Positions 11,565-20,616 of a DNA stretch of 64,000 nucleotides are shown here, one piece after another (within the stretch, counting starts at the first letter, position 1; the number at the start of each line of letters is the position of its first letter). Source of the DNA: Sva-07 sp963698435 (GTDB taxonomy: Bacteria > Actinomycetota > Acidimicrobiia > Acidimicrobiales > Ilumatobacteraceae); contig CAVOQV010000017.1 of assembly GCA_963698435.1 (NCBI GenBank), forward strand, positions 124,001 to 188,000, written 5' to 3'. A model generated the notes under the pieces. That model saw nothing but the letters and a program-made list of their open reading frames with translations, was not told the origin of the DNA and ran no database searches. The position numbers were made by a program, and so were the translations under genes.

Positions 11565-12860
11565 ATGGCAGTCCCCACCAAGAACTGGGCCGGCAACCAA
11601 CGTTGTCTCCCCGCACAGGTCCACGAGCCGAGCTTCACCGACGAGGTCGCGGCGATCGTGCGGACGGCTGCCGCCGCGGGCGAACGCGTCAAGGTGATCG
11701 CCGGTGCGCACTCGTTCACCGATACAGCCATGACCGACGGGCACCTGCTGTCGCTCGACGCCATGAATCAGGTGCTCGCTGTCGACGGCGACGACGTCAC
11801 CGTGCAGGCTGGCATCCGACTTCGCGATCTCAACGAGCGGCTGGCCGAGCGCGGTCTGGCGCTGCCGAATCTCGGCGACATCAACGTGCAGTCGATCGCA
11901 GGTGCCACCTCCACGGCGACGCACGGCACCGGCGTCGACTTCGCGAACTTGGCGACGAACATCGTCGGCCTCGAGATCGTCACCGGGGACGGCACCGTCG
12001 TGCGCGCCGACGAGCAACACGACCCGGAGTTGCTCCGTGTCGCCCGGGTGGGTCTGGGCGCGTTGGGCATCCTGACCGAGGTGACATTGCGGTGTGTCCC
12101 GGCGTTCAACCTCCATGCCGTCGAGAGCATCGAGGTCCTCGACGACGTTCTCGCCGACTTCGGCGGTGTGATGCGCTCGACCGATCACGTCGAGTTCTAC
12201 CTGATGCCGGGCGCACGCCGCTGCCAGGTCAAACGCAACACCCGCACCGACGAGACCGCCCGCCCACAGTCGAAGACCGGCTATGTCCGCGACAAGTGGA
12301 TCGGGGAGAACCTCGCGTTCGGCACGGTGTGCCGTGTCGGTCGGCGTTTCCCGTCGCTGGCGCCGAAGGTCGCCAAGCTCGTGATGTCGGCCGCCGCCGA
12401 GCGCGATGTCATCGATCGCAGTGATCGGGTGTTCTGCAGCCCGCGTCGCGTGCGTTTCGTCGAGATGGAGTACGGGATTCCGTTCGACGCAGTTCCCGAG
12501 GCGATCGGTCGCATCGTCGACCTCACGTCGCGCCTGCCGTTCCCGCCGATGTTCCCGATCGAGGTGCGTTCGTCGAAGGGCGACGACATTCCGCTGTCCA
12601 CCGCCAACGGTCGCGACTCCGGATGGATTGCGGTGCACCAGTACGTCGGCGTTCCGTACGAGGCCTACTTCCAGGGCGTCGAACAGATCATGGACGACTA
12701 CGCCGGTCGACCGCACTGGGGCAAGATGCACTTCCAGAACCAGATGACGCTGGCGCACCGCTATCCCGAGTGGAACACGTTCCAGAGCTTTCGCCACAAG
12801 CTCGACCCGACCGGCACGTTCCGCAACGCCTACCTCGATCGCGTGATCGGCGCCCCCTGA
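11565..12860 (+). CDS. FAD-linked sugar-1,4-lactone oxidase (D-arabinono/L-gulono-lactone type)
   Basis: 431-aa oxidase of the GULO/ALO/alditol-oxidase family. The N-terminal PCMH FAD-binding domain contains IAGAHSFTDTAMTDG; the His in AHSFTD is the position that carries covalent FAD in this family. GATSTATHGTG follows, also diagnostic. The C-terminal ALO domain ends with the conserved GRPHWGKMHF motif. The product is an oxidised lactone or aldose plus H2O2. Start chosen at ATG 11565: TACGCT at 11553-11558 lies 6 nt upstream, a leaderless arrangement; an in-frame GTG at 11514 would put that box inside the gene. The exact substrate is not decidable from sequence. It faces a convergent protease gene. 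Confidence 0.85.
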   Translation: MAVPTKNWAGNQRCLPAQVHEPSFTDEVAAIVRTAAAAGERVKVIAGAHSFTDTAMTDGHLLSLDAMNQVLAVDGDDVTVQAGIRLRDLNERLAERGLALPNLGDINVQSIAGATSTATHGTGVDFANLATNIVGLEIVTGDGTVVRADEQHDPELLRVARVGLGALGILTEVTLRCVPAFNLHAVESIEVLDDVLADFGGVMRSTDHVEFYLMPGARRCQVKRNTRTDETARPQSKTGYVRDKWIGENLAFGTVCRVGRRFPSLAPKVAKLVMSAAAERDVIDRSDRVFCSPRRVRFVEMEYGIPFDAVPEAIGRIVDLTSRLPFPPMFPIEVRSSKGDDIPLSTANGRDSGWIAVHQYVGVPYEAYFQGVEQIMDDYAGRPHWGKMHFQNQMTLAHRYPEWNTFQSFRHKLDPTGTFRNAYLDRVIGAP

Positions 12861-12881
12861 TCGCCGGTCCGGTGAACCGGC

Positions 12882-13583
12882 TCAGAGGCAGCGACCCACG
12901 TCGACCGGCTCCACGAGCGTGCGGCGCACCGACGAATCGCGCAGTTCGGAGGGGAGATCGACCGTCCACGCCTGATCGTCGGCTGTCGTGCTGCGGCTCC
13001 ACACGATGCCGACACCGCCGCCGGGAAGGTGCACCATCGATCCGGAGTCGCCGGGCTCGACACGGACATCGAGACGTAGACCTGGGCGTTCGACCGCCAG
13101 ATCGCGGTAGATGTCGGTCGTGCGAATCGTCACGCGCTGGAGCACCCCGACCTCCACCGGCTCCGCGGTGCCGTCGCCGGAGACGACCGCGATGATGCCG
13201 CGTTCGCCCGATCGGCCCGTCTCGTCTCGCAGGATCACCGAGTCGCCGATGTCGGTGGTCGGGCGCAGCGCCGCCACGTCCAGTTCGGGATCGAACGCCA
13301 CCACCTCGGCGGCGATGGCCGTGCCGGACCCGTCGACGACCTCGACGCGATCGGCTCCCGCCACCACATGAGCAGCGGTGATCACCAGCCCGTCGGGGAT
13401 CGCTGTTCCGGTGCCGAGTTCGGTGCGCGGTCCGCACCCGTCAGCGCGCACGCGCACGGTCGCAGCGACGATTGCGTGACGGTCGACCATGGCCTCGATG
13501 TCCGCGCTGGTACTGGTGCCGTTGTCGCACCCCGTCGCCGCGGTCAGCAGGATGACGAGGACGTGAGCGACCCGCCGTGTCAC
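12882..13583 (-). CDS. Trypsin-like serine protease lipoprotein
   Basis: 233-aa exported protease. Signal peptide with lipobox LLTAATGC, so probably lipid-anchored. The chymotrypsin-fold triad is visible: His in TAAHVVAG, Asp in FDPELDVAALRP and Ser in VEPGDSGSMV. An HtrA-like single protease domain without a PDZ domain. It is the last gene of a minus-strand run LLM oxidoreductase - GNAT - protease; its start overlaps the GNAT stop by 4 bp (ATGA, 13580-13583). Likely role: envelope protein quality control or processing. Convergent with the lactone-oxidase gene. Confidence 0.82.
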   Translation of the reverse strand: MTRRVAHVLVILLTAATGCDNGTSTSADIEAMVDRHAIVAATVRVRADGCGPRTELGTGTAIPDGLVITAAHVVAGADRVEVVDGSGTAIAAEVVAFDPELDVAALRPTTDIGDSVILRDETGRSGERGIIAVVSGDGTAEPVEVGVLQRVTIRTTDIYRDLAVERPGLRLDVRVEPGDSGSMVHLPGGGVGIVWSRSTTADDQAWTVDLPSELRDSSVRRTLVEPVDVGRCL

Positions 13584-14020
13584 GACAAGTCGACGAAGTC
13601 GTGGGCCATCCAGATCGAGTCGTCGGCGCGGAAGCCGTGGCGTCCGTAGAACCGGCGCACGCGCTCGTTGGGCGCCTCGGTCTCGAGGAAGACCCGTGCG
13701 AGCCCGCGCTCGCGGCCGTCGGCCAGGATGTGGTCGAGCAGCTGCCCACCGACGCCGGCGTCACGCTCGGACACGAAGATCTCGTCGAGGACCGCCTCGG
13801 CGCCGCCCGCCTCGATCGACCATCCCCAGGTGAGCACGGCATAGGCCGGTGGTGCGTCCACGATCCAGACGATGCCGTGTTTGTCGTCGGCGAGCAGGGG
13901 AGCGAGCGCCGCTCCAGCTCGCGTCGGATCGAAGGGGTGGGCGTCGACCGCACAGAACTCGCGATGGAGTTCGACCAACGTGTCGAGGTCGCCGGGGACG
14001 GCACGACGGATGTCGATCAT
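13580..14020 (-). CDS. GNAT-family N-acetyltransferase
   Basis: 146-aa acetyltransferase of the GNAT superfamily. The start MIDIRRAVPGDLDTLVEL is a classic beta1-alpha1 opening. The acetyl-CoA pyrophosphate loop is DAGVGGQLLDHI (Q/R-x-x-G-x-G/A type), and the C-terminal ERVRRFYGRHGF is the typical alpha4-beta6 end. Start at 14020, 8 bp after the stop of the upstream LLM gene, so co-transcription is likely. The substrate is unknown. The frame is open further upstream without a start, which is simply overlap with the LLM gene. Confidence 0.85.
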   Translation of the reverse strand: MIDIRRAVPGDLDTLVELHREFCAVDAHPFDPTRAGAALAPLLADDKHGIVWIVDAPPAYAVLTWGWSIEAGGAEAVLDEIFVSERDAGVGGQLLDHILADGRERGLARVFLETEAPNERVRRFYGRHGFRADDSIWMAHDFVDLS

Positions 14021-14028
14021 GTCCGGGG

Positions 14029-15056
14029 TCAGTTCTCTGTCCGGTCGGAGATCACCCGCGCAACGGCGCCGTAGCGCTCGAAGCGTTCCGGCGAGTCGAA
14101 CGCAGGGTTGTACAGCACGAGGCGGTCGACGGTGCCGTCGTACTTGGCGATCAGCGAGTCGGCCAGGTCGTCCCAACGGGCTTCGGTGCAGAACACCGAG
14201 AGGTGCTCGTCGGTGATCTCGTCGGCCATGCCGGCCAGGTCCCCCGCCTTCTGCTTCGCTCGGATCCGTTCCGTGGTGCCGTCGAAGCCGGCTTCGTCCC
14301 AGATGAACGCGTAGTTCGGCGTCGATCCGTAGAACGACAGCGAAGCGCGTGCCAAGTCGCGGGCCCGTGCGATTTCGGCGTCGTCGTCGCCGACGATGGT
14401 GGTGACCGGCACGATCACCGCGATCTCGCTCGGGTTGCGTCCGGCGCGGGCGGCACCTTCCGCGATGCCGGGAGCGACGTGGCGTTGCAGGTAGCCGGGC
14501 TCGCCGATCGGGTGGACGTGGACGCCGTCGGCAACTTCGCCGGCCATGCGCAGCATCCACGGGTTGACCGCGGCGATGTCGACCTTCGGGTCGGGCGGCT
14601 CGATCGGTCCGGGACTCCACTGCCGGTTGAGGAAGTCGAGGTCGTAGAACTCACCGTGATGATCGAGCGGCTCGCCCCGGAACGCCGCAAAGCACGCCTT
14701 GACTGCCGAGACGTAGTCGCGCAGACGTGGTCCGGGCCGTTCGAACGGGACGCCGTACCGTCGCACGACGTGGGTGCGCACCTGCGTACCGAGACCGACA
14801 CGGAACCGGCCGCCGGTCAATTCCTGGAGCTCCCACGCCACCTGAGCGGTGATCATCGGGCTGCGCGGGAAGGCGACCGCGACGCCGGTCGACATGTCGA
14901 GTTCGGGCGCTGCGAGCGCAGCCGCGGTGACCGCCGGATAGACGGTGCGGCCGCCTTCGGTGAACAACATTCCGTCGAAGCCAGCCCGCGGGTCCGCTGC
15001 GCCGTCGAACCCATCTGCGTCAGCGGCTTGGGGAATGTCATCACGTCGACACGCAT
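14029..15056 (-). pseudogene. F420-dependent LLM-class oxidoreductase, one-base frameshift near its start
   Basis: Luciferase-like (TIM-barrel) oxidoreductase of the type that uses coenzyme F420. It begins MRVDVMTFPKPLTQM at 15056, then loses frame at CCC 15010-15012 (GGG on the coding strand). The following frame carries the rest: FDGMLFTEGGRT, GVAVAFPRSPMITAQVAWELQ, RFRVGLGTQV and a normal C-terminus ending at 14029. One extra G restores a ~342-aa protein. So either a homopolymer miscall or a recent mutation. The promoter box TACGGT lies 7 nt upstream, inside the first codons of the divergent gene. Likely first gene of an operon with the GNAT and protease. Confidence 0.75.
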
Positions 15057-15720
15057 GGATTCGACCGTAATCTCGAATGTCGTGCACGAACTTCACCGCG
15101 TCCTGCTCGACGCTGCCGACGGACGATTCCCGGCCGTGGATGGCGCTGTCACGATCCTCGAGCCGATGACCGGAGATCACCATGCCGTCGTCGAGTTCAC
15201 GGGGCATTCGTTCGTCCTCACCGATCGTGATGTCGGCGATCTGGTCGCCCGAGGTGCCGACGGATTCGGTGGGGCGTCGCAGCCCGACGTGCTGCGTTGG
15301 CTCGTCGGACCCGACGGGTGGATCGGGTCGCACGATGCGGTCCTGGTGGCCCGCGGCGTCGGTGGCGGGTCACTACCCGAGCGTGACGATCTGGACGACC
15401 ATCCCCGAATCGTGCGAGCGCGCGCTCATCGGCGCGACGTCAGCGTGCACGGCGACGATGCGGGTCTGGTGACGATCGGCCGGGGGCTGGTCGACCGGTT
15501 GGAGGTGTCGGTCGAGGTGTTCACCGGTGGGTCCCCTGGTGCGGGGCGACGACTGATCGGCGAAGCGCTGGGTCTGGTTCCGGCTGGCGAGGACGTGTTC
15601 GCCCAGGTGGCGCCGGGCAACGCGGCGTCGTTGCGAGCGTTCCTGAGCTGCGGTTTCGCGCCGATCGGCGCCGAAGTGCTGCTGATGCCGTCGGAAACTG
15701 GCACCGTGGGTGCACGCTAG
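15055..15720 (+). CDS. GNAT-like acetyltransferase
   Basis: 221-aa protein whose C-terminal third looks like a GNAT domain: a GAGRRLIGEAL acetyl-CoA loop, then VAPGNAASLRAFLSCGFAPIGAEVLL, the usual substrate-side end. The first ~130 residues have no clear motif. The start ATG at 15055-15057 overlaps the start ATG of the divergent LLM gene within the palindrome CATG (15054-15057), so neither gene has a 5' leader free of the other. An in-frame opening extends far upstream antisense to the LLM gene but is only its shadow. Substrate unknown. Confidence 0.7.
   Translation: MDSTVISNVVHELHRVLLDAADGRFPAVDGAVTILEPMTGDHHAVVEFTGHSFVLTDRDVGDLVARGADGFGGASQPDVLRWLVGPDGWIGSHDAVLVARGVGGGSLPERDDLDDHPRIVRARAHRRDVSVHGDDAGLVTIGRGLVDRLEVSVEVFTGGSPGAGRRLIGEALGLVPAGEDVFAQVAPGNAASLRAFLSCGFAPIGAEVLLMPSETGTVGAR
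15064..15069 (-). promoter_or_regulatory. -10 box TACGGT for the LLM gene, inside the divergent GNAT gene
   Basis: On the minus strand TACGGT is followed by CGAATCC (7 nt) and the ATG at 15056. The box occupies codons 4-5 of the plus-strand gene that starts at 15055. Confidence 0.5.
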
Positions 15721-15850
15721 CGACACGGAATTGGAACGCGACTGATGTACGGGGCGCCGCCGACTCGCGCTAGACCCTTGATCCGTCGTCGGCGATCGTC
15801 GGCGACTCCGAGCAGTTGGGCCGGAGTTCTCCGAGTTCATACGAGGCGGC

Positions 15851-17569
15851 ATGAACCACGACATCATCATCCGGAACGGCACGGTCGTCGATGGCACGGG
15901 CGCAGCGGCGCGCGTCGCTGACGTCGGCATCGCTGGTGACCGGATCGTCGAGATCGTCGACGCGGCCGACGGCGGCATCACCGCCACGGCGCCTCACCAG
16001 ATCGATGCAACCGACCGGTTGGTGACGCCGGGGTTCGTCGACATCCACACCCACCTCGATGCTCAACTGGCATGGGATCCGATCGGGACGTCGAGTTGTT
16101 GGCACGGGGTGACCAGCGTCGTGATGGGCAACTGCGGCGTCACCTTTGCGCCGTGCCGACGCGAGGATCGGGCGACGCTCGCCGAGATGATGGAGAGCGT
16201 CGAGGACATCCCCGCCGACGCGATCCTCGACGGTCTCGCATGGGACTGGGAGACGTACGGCGAGTACTACGAATCGATCGATCGGCTCCCCAAGGGTCCC
16301 AACGCCGGTGGTCTGGTCGGCCACTCCGCGCTGCGCACCTACGTCATGGGAGAGCGTGGTCTGGACGAGGAACCCGCGACCGGTGACGACATCGTCGCGA
16401 TGTCCCGTCTCGTCGACGAGGCGATGGCCGCTGGCGCGCTCGGCGTCTCGACGAGCCGTACCTACATGCACAAGGTTCCCGACGGCCGGCCGATTCCCGG
16501 AACCTACGCGGCTGCCGACGAGCTGCTTGCGTTCGCCGAGGTGCTGCGCGACCACGGCGCCGGCGTGTTCGAGGGCGCGATGCGTCTCGGCGAACGCGAC
16601 AACGATGCGTACGACCGGTCGCGGGCCGAAGTCGCGCTGATGGGTGAGATCAGTCGTCGGAGCGGCCGGCCGGTGAGCTTCGGGTTGACGCAGAGCAATC
16701 GACGTCCCGACCTCTACGAGCGGGTGATCGACTTCGTCAAGGACGAGAACGCAGCGGGAGCCAACGTTCGGCCACAGACCACCGCTCGTGGGGTCGGCAT
16801 CCTGTTCGGGCTCGAGAGCCGCACGCCGTTCGATCGCGCGCCGTCGTGGAAGGAACTCCGCGCCGCCGTCAACGGCCGCAAACTGCAGATGGTGCGCGAT
16901 GCAACGTTCCGGCAGAAGCTGATCGCCGAAGCCGACGTCCACGGCACCCCGCTGGATCTCGACGAGGTGTTCGTGCTCCCGACCGCTGGCGCCCGCTACG
17001 ACGGCGATCCGGCGACGTCGCTCGCTGCGATCGCCGTCGAGCGCGGCGTGAGCCCGGCGGCTGCCTTCATCGAGCTGGTGCTCGAGACCGATGGGGCCCT
17101 GGTGGCGAGCATGCCGTTCCTCAACCAGGACCTCGCCGCTGTCGAAGCGATGCTCGACGACCCGCTGGTCACACTCGGTCTCGCCGACGCGGGCGCTCAC
17201 GTCGGCCAGATCATGGATGCCAGCCAACCCACGTTCCTGCTCACCTACTGGGTGCGCGAGCGTCAGCGGTGGAGCGTGGAGGAGGCCGTGCGGCGCCTCA
17301 CCTCGGACACCGCCGACCTCTTCGGAGTGACCGATCGTGGGCGTCTCGCCGTCGGGGCGTTCGCGGACGTCAACGTCATCGATTTCGAGGGCTTGCACCT
17401 CCCGATTCCCGAGTACGTCCACGATTTCCCCAACGGTGCCGGCCGGTACGTCCAAGGCTCGAGCGGCTACGACTACACGCTCGTCAACGGCGAGGTGTTC
17501 ATGGACCACGGAGAGCACACCGGCGTGCTCGCCGGGCGGATGCTTCGGTCGAAGTCCGTCGCGACCTGA
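15851..17569 (+). CDS. N-acyl-D-amino-acid deacylase family amidohydrolase
   Basis: 572-aa metal-dependent amidohydrolase. The N-terminal composite domain opens with IIIRNGTVVDGTGAAA. The metal site is FVDIHTHLDAQLAWDP (H-x-H), followed by GVTSVVMGNCGVTFAPC, the loop with Cys typical of D-aminoacylases, and a late GLADAGAHVGQIMDASQP with the metal-binding Asp/His. It resembles N-acyl-D-amino-acid and N-acyl-D-glutamate deacylases, which release D-amino acids from acyl derivatives. A GAGGCGGC sequence precedes the ATG. The gene lies alone between the GNAT gene and the MDMPI-like gene. Frame intact; the exact substrate is not resolved. Confidence 0.85.
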   Translation: MNHDIIIRNGTVVDGTGAAARVADVGIAGDRIVEIVDAADGGITATAPHQIDATDRLVTPGFVDIHTHLDAQLAWDPIGTSSCWHGVTSVVMGNCGVTFAPCRREDRATLAEMMESVEDIPADAILDGLAWDWETYGEYYESIDRLPKGPNAGGLVGHSALRTYVMGERGLDEEPATGDDIVAMSRLVDEAMAAGALGVSTSRTYMHKVPDGRPIPGTYAAADELLAFAEVLRDHGAGVFEGAMRLGERDNDAYDRSRAEVALMGEISRRSGRPVSFGLTQSNRRPDLYERVIDFVKDENAAGANVRPQTTARGVGILFGLESRTPFDRAPSWKELRAAVNGRKLQMVRDATFRQKLIAEADVHGTPLDLDEVFVLPTAGARYDGDPATSLAAIAVERGVSPAAAFIELVLETDGALVASMPFLNQDLAAVEAMLDDPLVTLGLADAGAHVGQIMDASQPTFLLTYWVRERQRWSVEEAVRRLTSDTADLFGVTDRGRLAVGAFADVNVIDFEGLHLPIPEYVHDFPNGAGRYVQGSSGYDYTLVNGEVFMDHGEHTGVLAGRMLRSKSVAT

Positions 17570-17629
17570 TCGCTACCGTCGTGGCAGCGACGACCGCACG
17601 GGTCGTCGTCACACCACGGGGAGAACGTC

Positions 17630-18415
17630 ATGACCGCTGCGGCGATTCCGGCGCTGAAGGCTCAGGTACGCCATGCACAGGAGCTGTTCGTCACGCTGAC
17701 GCCGCGAGAGTGGGCATCGGCCTCTGGGTGCGCGGGATGGCGCGTCCAGGACGTCGTGTCGCACATGGCAGCTGTCTTCCAGCAGATCGCCGACCCGGCG
17801 TCGATCGATGCCGGCGACAGCGGCAAGGCCGAGGTGGCAGCGGAGGTGCCGGTTCAGGCCCGACGGGACTGGACGTTCAACGAGGTGATGGAGGCCTACG
17901 ACGAGTGGTCGGAGAAGGGCGTCGCCGCGTTGGCGTCGCTCCAGGAGCCGCCGATGGCGGAGACGGAGGTGCCGCTGTCGGATCTGGGCACCCACCCATT
18001 GCACCTGCTCGCGAACGCGATCGTGTTCGACCACTACTGTCATCTGCGTCACGACATCGGTGCCGCCGTCGCCCGCGCCGCCGTCCTGCCACGGGAGGAG
18101 GGCGCGTTGACCGCGACACGCGAGTGGATGCTCGCTGGGCTTCCACAGATGTGCGCCGACGAACTCGCAGCTGCACCTGACCAGACCGTCAACCTCGTGT
18201 TCGAGGGGCCCGGCGGTGGCAGATTCGTGCTCGCACCGGACACCGAACAGTGGACGGTGGCCGAGGGCGCAGCACCCGATGCACCGACGGTCGTCACCTC
18301 GGTCCACGACTTCGTGTCGTGGGGAACCAAGCGCTCCGATTGGCGCGAGTCGGTGTCCGGCGACACCGACAGCTCCGATGTCGCGGCCGTGCTCGACGCC
18401 ATCAACATCATCTGA
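17630..18415 (+). CDS. Mycothiol-dependent maleylpyruvate-isomerase-family protein (DinB fold)
   Basis: 261-aa protein with an N-terminal MDMPI/DinB four-helix domain (KAQVRHAQELFVTLTPREW, then CAGWRVQDVVSHM, and a distal VFDHYCHLRHDI with the other metal-binding histidines) and a C-terminal SCP2-like tail. Members of the family use mycothiol as a thiol cofactor in isomerase or transferase reactions. The specific reaction is unknown here. A GGGGAG sequence 6-11 nt upstream serves as ribosome-binding site, and TACCGT at 17574-17579 is a possible -10 box, so this message probably has a leader. Consistent with mycothione reductase at 10125. Confidence 0.82.
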   Translation: MTAAAIPALKAQVRHAQELFVTLTPREWASASGCAGWRVQDVVSHMAAVFQQIADPASIDAGDSGKAEVAAEVPVQARRDWTFNEVMEAYDEWSEKGVAALASLQEPPMAETEVPLSDLGTHPLHLLANAIVFDHYCHLRHDIGAAVARAAVLPREEGALTATREWMLAGLPQMCADELAAAPDQTVNLVFEGPGGGRFVLAPDTEQWTVAEGAAPDAPTVVTSVHDFVSWGTKRSDWRESVSGDTDSSDVAAVLDAINII

Positions 18416-18418
18416 TCG

Positions 18419-19132
18419 TCAGAGGCGGCGCTTCAGCTCGACGTACACCTCGCCTCCGGCGAGGGCGGTGAGCGAATCGGCCATCGAGTCGACCACACGC
18501 TCGTCGCCGCAGTAGGCCTCGGCTCCATCGGTGCGCTCGGTGCAGCACCAGGCCATCGTCTTGCCGTGGTCGCCCCAGTCGGCGCGGCTCCAGCGACGAA
18601 CGGTTGCCATTTCGGTGTCGGCGTCGAGTTCGGTCCAGTCGACCCGCAGCGGAAGTTGCCAACACACCGACGGCTTCCACTCGGTTGGCGACTCGTCGAA
18701 GGCCAGCGCTGCGATGTGCAGGGCGCAGCCTGCGCCGCCGTCGAAACCGGGTCGGTTGAGGAAGATGCACGCACCGTCGATCACGCGCGTGTGGGTGCGC
18801 TCCAGGTCACCGAAGATGCCGTTCGGACCGTCAGCGCTTGCGGCTTCGTGGTACTGGAACTGCTCCGGCGTGAGCATCGCTGCGTATGCAGCCACGTTCA
18901 TCGCTTCGGCTTCACCTGCAGGCCCGTCGCCGAAGTGAGCGCCGAGTGAACAGCACCCCTGGTTCAACTCGGTGGCATCGTGATCGAGGATGCCCTTGCA
19001 GCCGCGTCCGAAGAGGCACGTCCAGTTCGACTCGAGGAACTCCCGCTCGAAACGCCAGATCGTGCCTGGTCGAACGATCTCGACATCGGCACGGTCATCG
19101 GGGTTGCCGTCGTCGGAATCCGGTGTGTTCAT
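18419..19132 (-). CDS. Cysteine-rich conserved protein of unknown function
   Basis: 237-aa soluble protein with regularly placed cysteines: CLFGRGC, GCCSLGAHF, a CALH pair and WCCTE. The pattern suggests a metal or Fe-S site of the YkgJ/DUF3109 type, but I cannot prove membership. It contains ICIFLNRP- and GFDGGAGCALHIAAL-type segments that look conserved. The gene starts inside the stop codon of the upstream beta-propeller gene (4-bp overlap, 19129-19132), so both are made from one message. It ends 4 bp from the convergent MDMPI-like gene. No export signal. Confidence 0.6.
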   Translation of the reverse strand: MNTPDSDDGNPDDRADVEIVRPGTIWRFEREFLESNWTCLFGRGCKGILDHDATELNQGCCSLGAHFGDGPAGEAEAMNVAAYAAMLTPEQFQYHEAASADGPNGIFGDLERTHTRVIDGACIFLNRPGFDGGAGCALHIAALAFDESPTEWKPSVCWQLPLRVDWTELDADTEMATVRRWSRADWGDHGKTMAWCCTERTDGAEAYCGDERVVDSMADSLTALAGGEVYVELKRRL

Positions 19133-20589
19133 GACTGTGTGAAGTGCACGGTTCGACCCTGCGGGCCGAGGTCGATCGGATCCCCCGTCGAGTCCGCGCC
19201 GGCAGCGGTGTCGAGCATGATGATGCGGCCCTCGCGCACCACTGCGGCTGTCAAGCCGTCGAGAGAGAGCGCCTGCAGCGTCTCGCCGGTCCGGTACCGC
19301 TGGACGCCGTCGCGGCTGAGCAGATCGAAACCGGCCGATGTCGATGTCCCGATGATGCATCCCGACGCGTCGGCGAGCAACGGTTCGGTGCCGTCCGCTT
19401 CGACGAGGATCGATCCGTCGGTGATGTCGACCACGGCGACCTCTGCTTCGGCAGCATTTCCGGCGGTGATCGTCGAAACACACGTCGAGCCGGCTGGCGA
19501 CTGTTCACTGTCGGCGGGTCGTTTCTCGTCGAAGCTGGCCACGACCTCGCCGGTGCCGCCCACGATTGCGGTCCCGGTCGTGCCGGTCACGATCAGGCGG
19601 TCGCCGCTCGGTGTCACGATGCCGGACTCGACCGTTCCGATGTCGAGCTGAGCGCCGTCGGAGGTCTCGCCGTTCGACGGCGACATCGTGACGACCGCGC
19701 CCTCGACCGTGACGAGTACCACGCCGGCGTCACCGATGATCCCGGCGCGCACCGACGACGTCCGGCCGGTGGAGATCGGCTCGCCGGTGTGGTCGAACAC
19801 GTTGACGGTGGCGTCGGAGCCGACGTTCTGAGCGGTGACCACGAGGTCGGAGTCGACCGCCAGAGCGAGGCCCGGGAAGAACGACGGTTCGTCTCGATCG
19901 AACGAGAACAGCACGCTCTGGAAGTTTCCCGAGTCGGTGACGAGCAGATCGCGTCCCGATGTCGACGATCGGGCGTCGGCGAACTCGTAGCGCTCGCCGA
20001 CCACCGGCGCGAACGTATCGGTGTCGATGACGTCGCCGCTCGGGCCGTGCACGATCAGGGCGCGGGCCCCGTCCGGCTGGGGTGTGATCAGCGTGAGGTC
20101 GCTTCCCGACGGACCCTCGATGGCGCCGGCACCCAATTCGTAGTCGTCGACCTCCTCGCTGCCGACATCGATCACCGCGACGCTGTCGGCGCCGGCGACG
20201 ACGAGCGTGGAGCCGACGATCGCGGAGTCGGTGGGAGTGCGTATTCCGGACTCGAGACGCGCCACCTCTTCGCCGCTCCCATCGTCGACGATGACGCGAC
20301 CCGTCCGGTCGTCGACGAGAACGATCCGATTCCAGTCGGTGCCGATCACGCCCGACACGGTGTCGTCGGCGCCCGATCCGATCAGTTGCCCGACGACGAT
20401 CGAGGCCGTGGCGAGCACCGCGACCACCCCGCCGACCACGATGGATCGCCGGATCAGATAGTTGGGGCCGCCTCGGCGCGCACCGGGTGGGTCGTCATGC
20501 CGTTCGTCGATCGGGGATTCTCGTGGCACCGACTCGCGGTGGGGGTCGAGGCCGTCCTCGTCGTCGAAGAGAGTCGGTCCGGACGGCAT
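19129..20589 (-). CDS. Membrane-anchored beta-propeller protein
   Basis: 486-aa protein: a ~40-residue cytoplasmic tail (MPSGPTLFDDEDGLDPH), one membrane segment (SIVVGGVVAVLATASIVVGQ, about residues 45-65), then ~420 residues of beta-strand repeats with PQQ/WD-like blades (for example IVLVDDRTGRVIVDDGSGEE and AIVGSTLVVAGADSVAVID). The propeller would be outside the membrane. No catalytic motif is seen; a scaffold or ligand-binding role is likely. Start at 20589, with TACGAT at 20598-20603 placed 8 nt upstream. It is the promoter-proximal gene of a pair with the cysteine-rich gene. Divergent from the zinc-ribbon gene. Confidence 0.68.
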   Translation of the reverse strand: MPSGPTLFDDEDGLDPHRESVPRESPIDERHDDPPGARRGGPNYLIRRSIVVGGVVAVLATASIVVGQLIGSGADDTVSGVIGTDWNRIVLVDDRTGRVIVDDGSGEEVARLESGIRTPTDSAIVGSTLVVAGADSVAVIDVGSEEVDDYELGAGAIEGPSGSDLTLITPQPDGARALIVHGPSGDVIDTDTFAPVVGERYEFADARSSTSGRDLLVTDSGNFQSVLFSFDRDEPSFFPGLALAVDSDLVVTAQNVGSDATVNVFDHTGEPISTGRTSSVRAGIIGDAGVVLVTVEGAVVTMSPSNGETSDGAQLDIGTVESGIVTPSGDRLIVTGTTGTAIVGGTGEVVASFDEKRPADSEQSPAGSTCVSTITAGNAAEAEVAVVDITDGSILVEADGTEPLLADASGCIIGTSTSAGFDLLSRDGVQRYRTGETLQALSLDGLTAAVVREGRIIMLDTAAGADSTGDPIDLGPQGRTVHFTQS

Positions 20590-20597
20590 CGATCTGG

Positions 20598-20616
20598 ATC
20601 GTAGGCGCACTAGCGT
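20598..20616. promoter_or_regulatory. Back-to-back -10 boxes of two divergent leaderless genes
   Basis: The 35-bp gap 20590-20624 separates two start codons. Minus strand: TACGAT (20598-20603), 8 nt from the ATG at 20589. Plus strand: TAGCGT (20611-20616), 8 nt from the ATG at 20625. The two boxes are 7 bp apart, so polymerase could bind only one promoter at a time. Confidence 0.45.

Noticed and set aside
10080..12797. 905-codon minus-strand frame antisense to mtr and the lactone oxidase
   Set aside because: Shadow frame; both plus-strand genes have complete family motifs.
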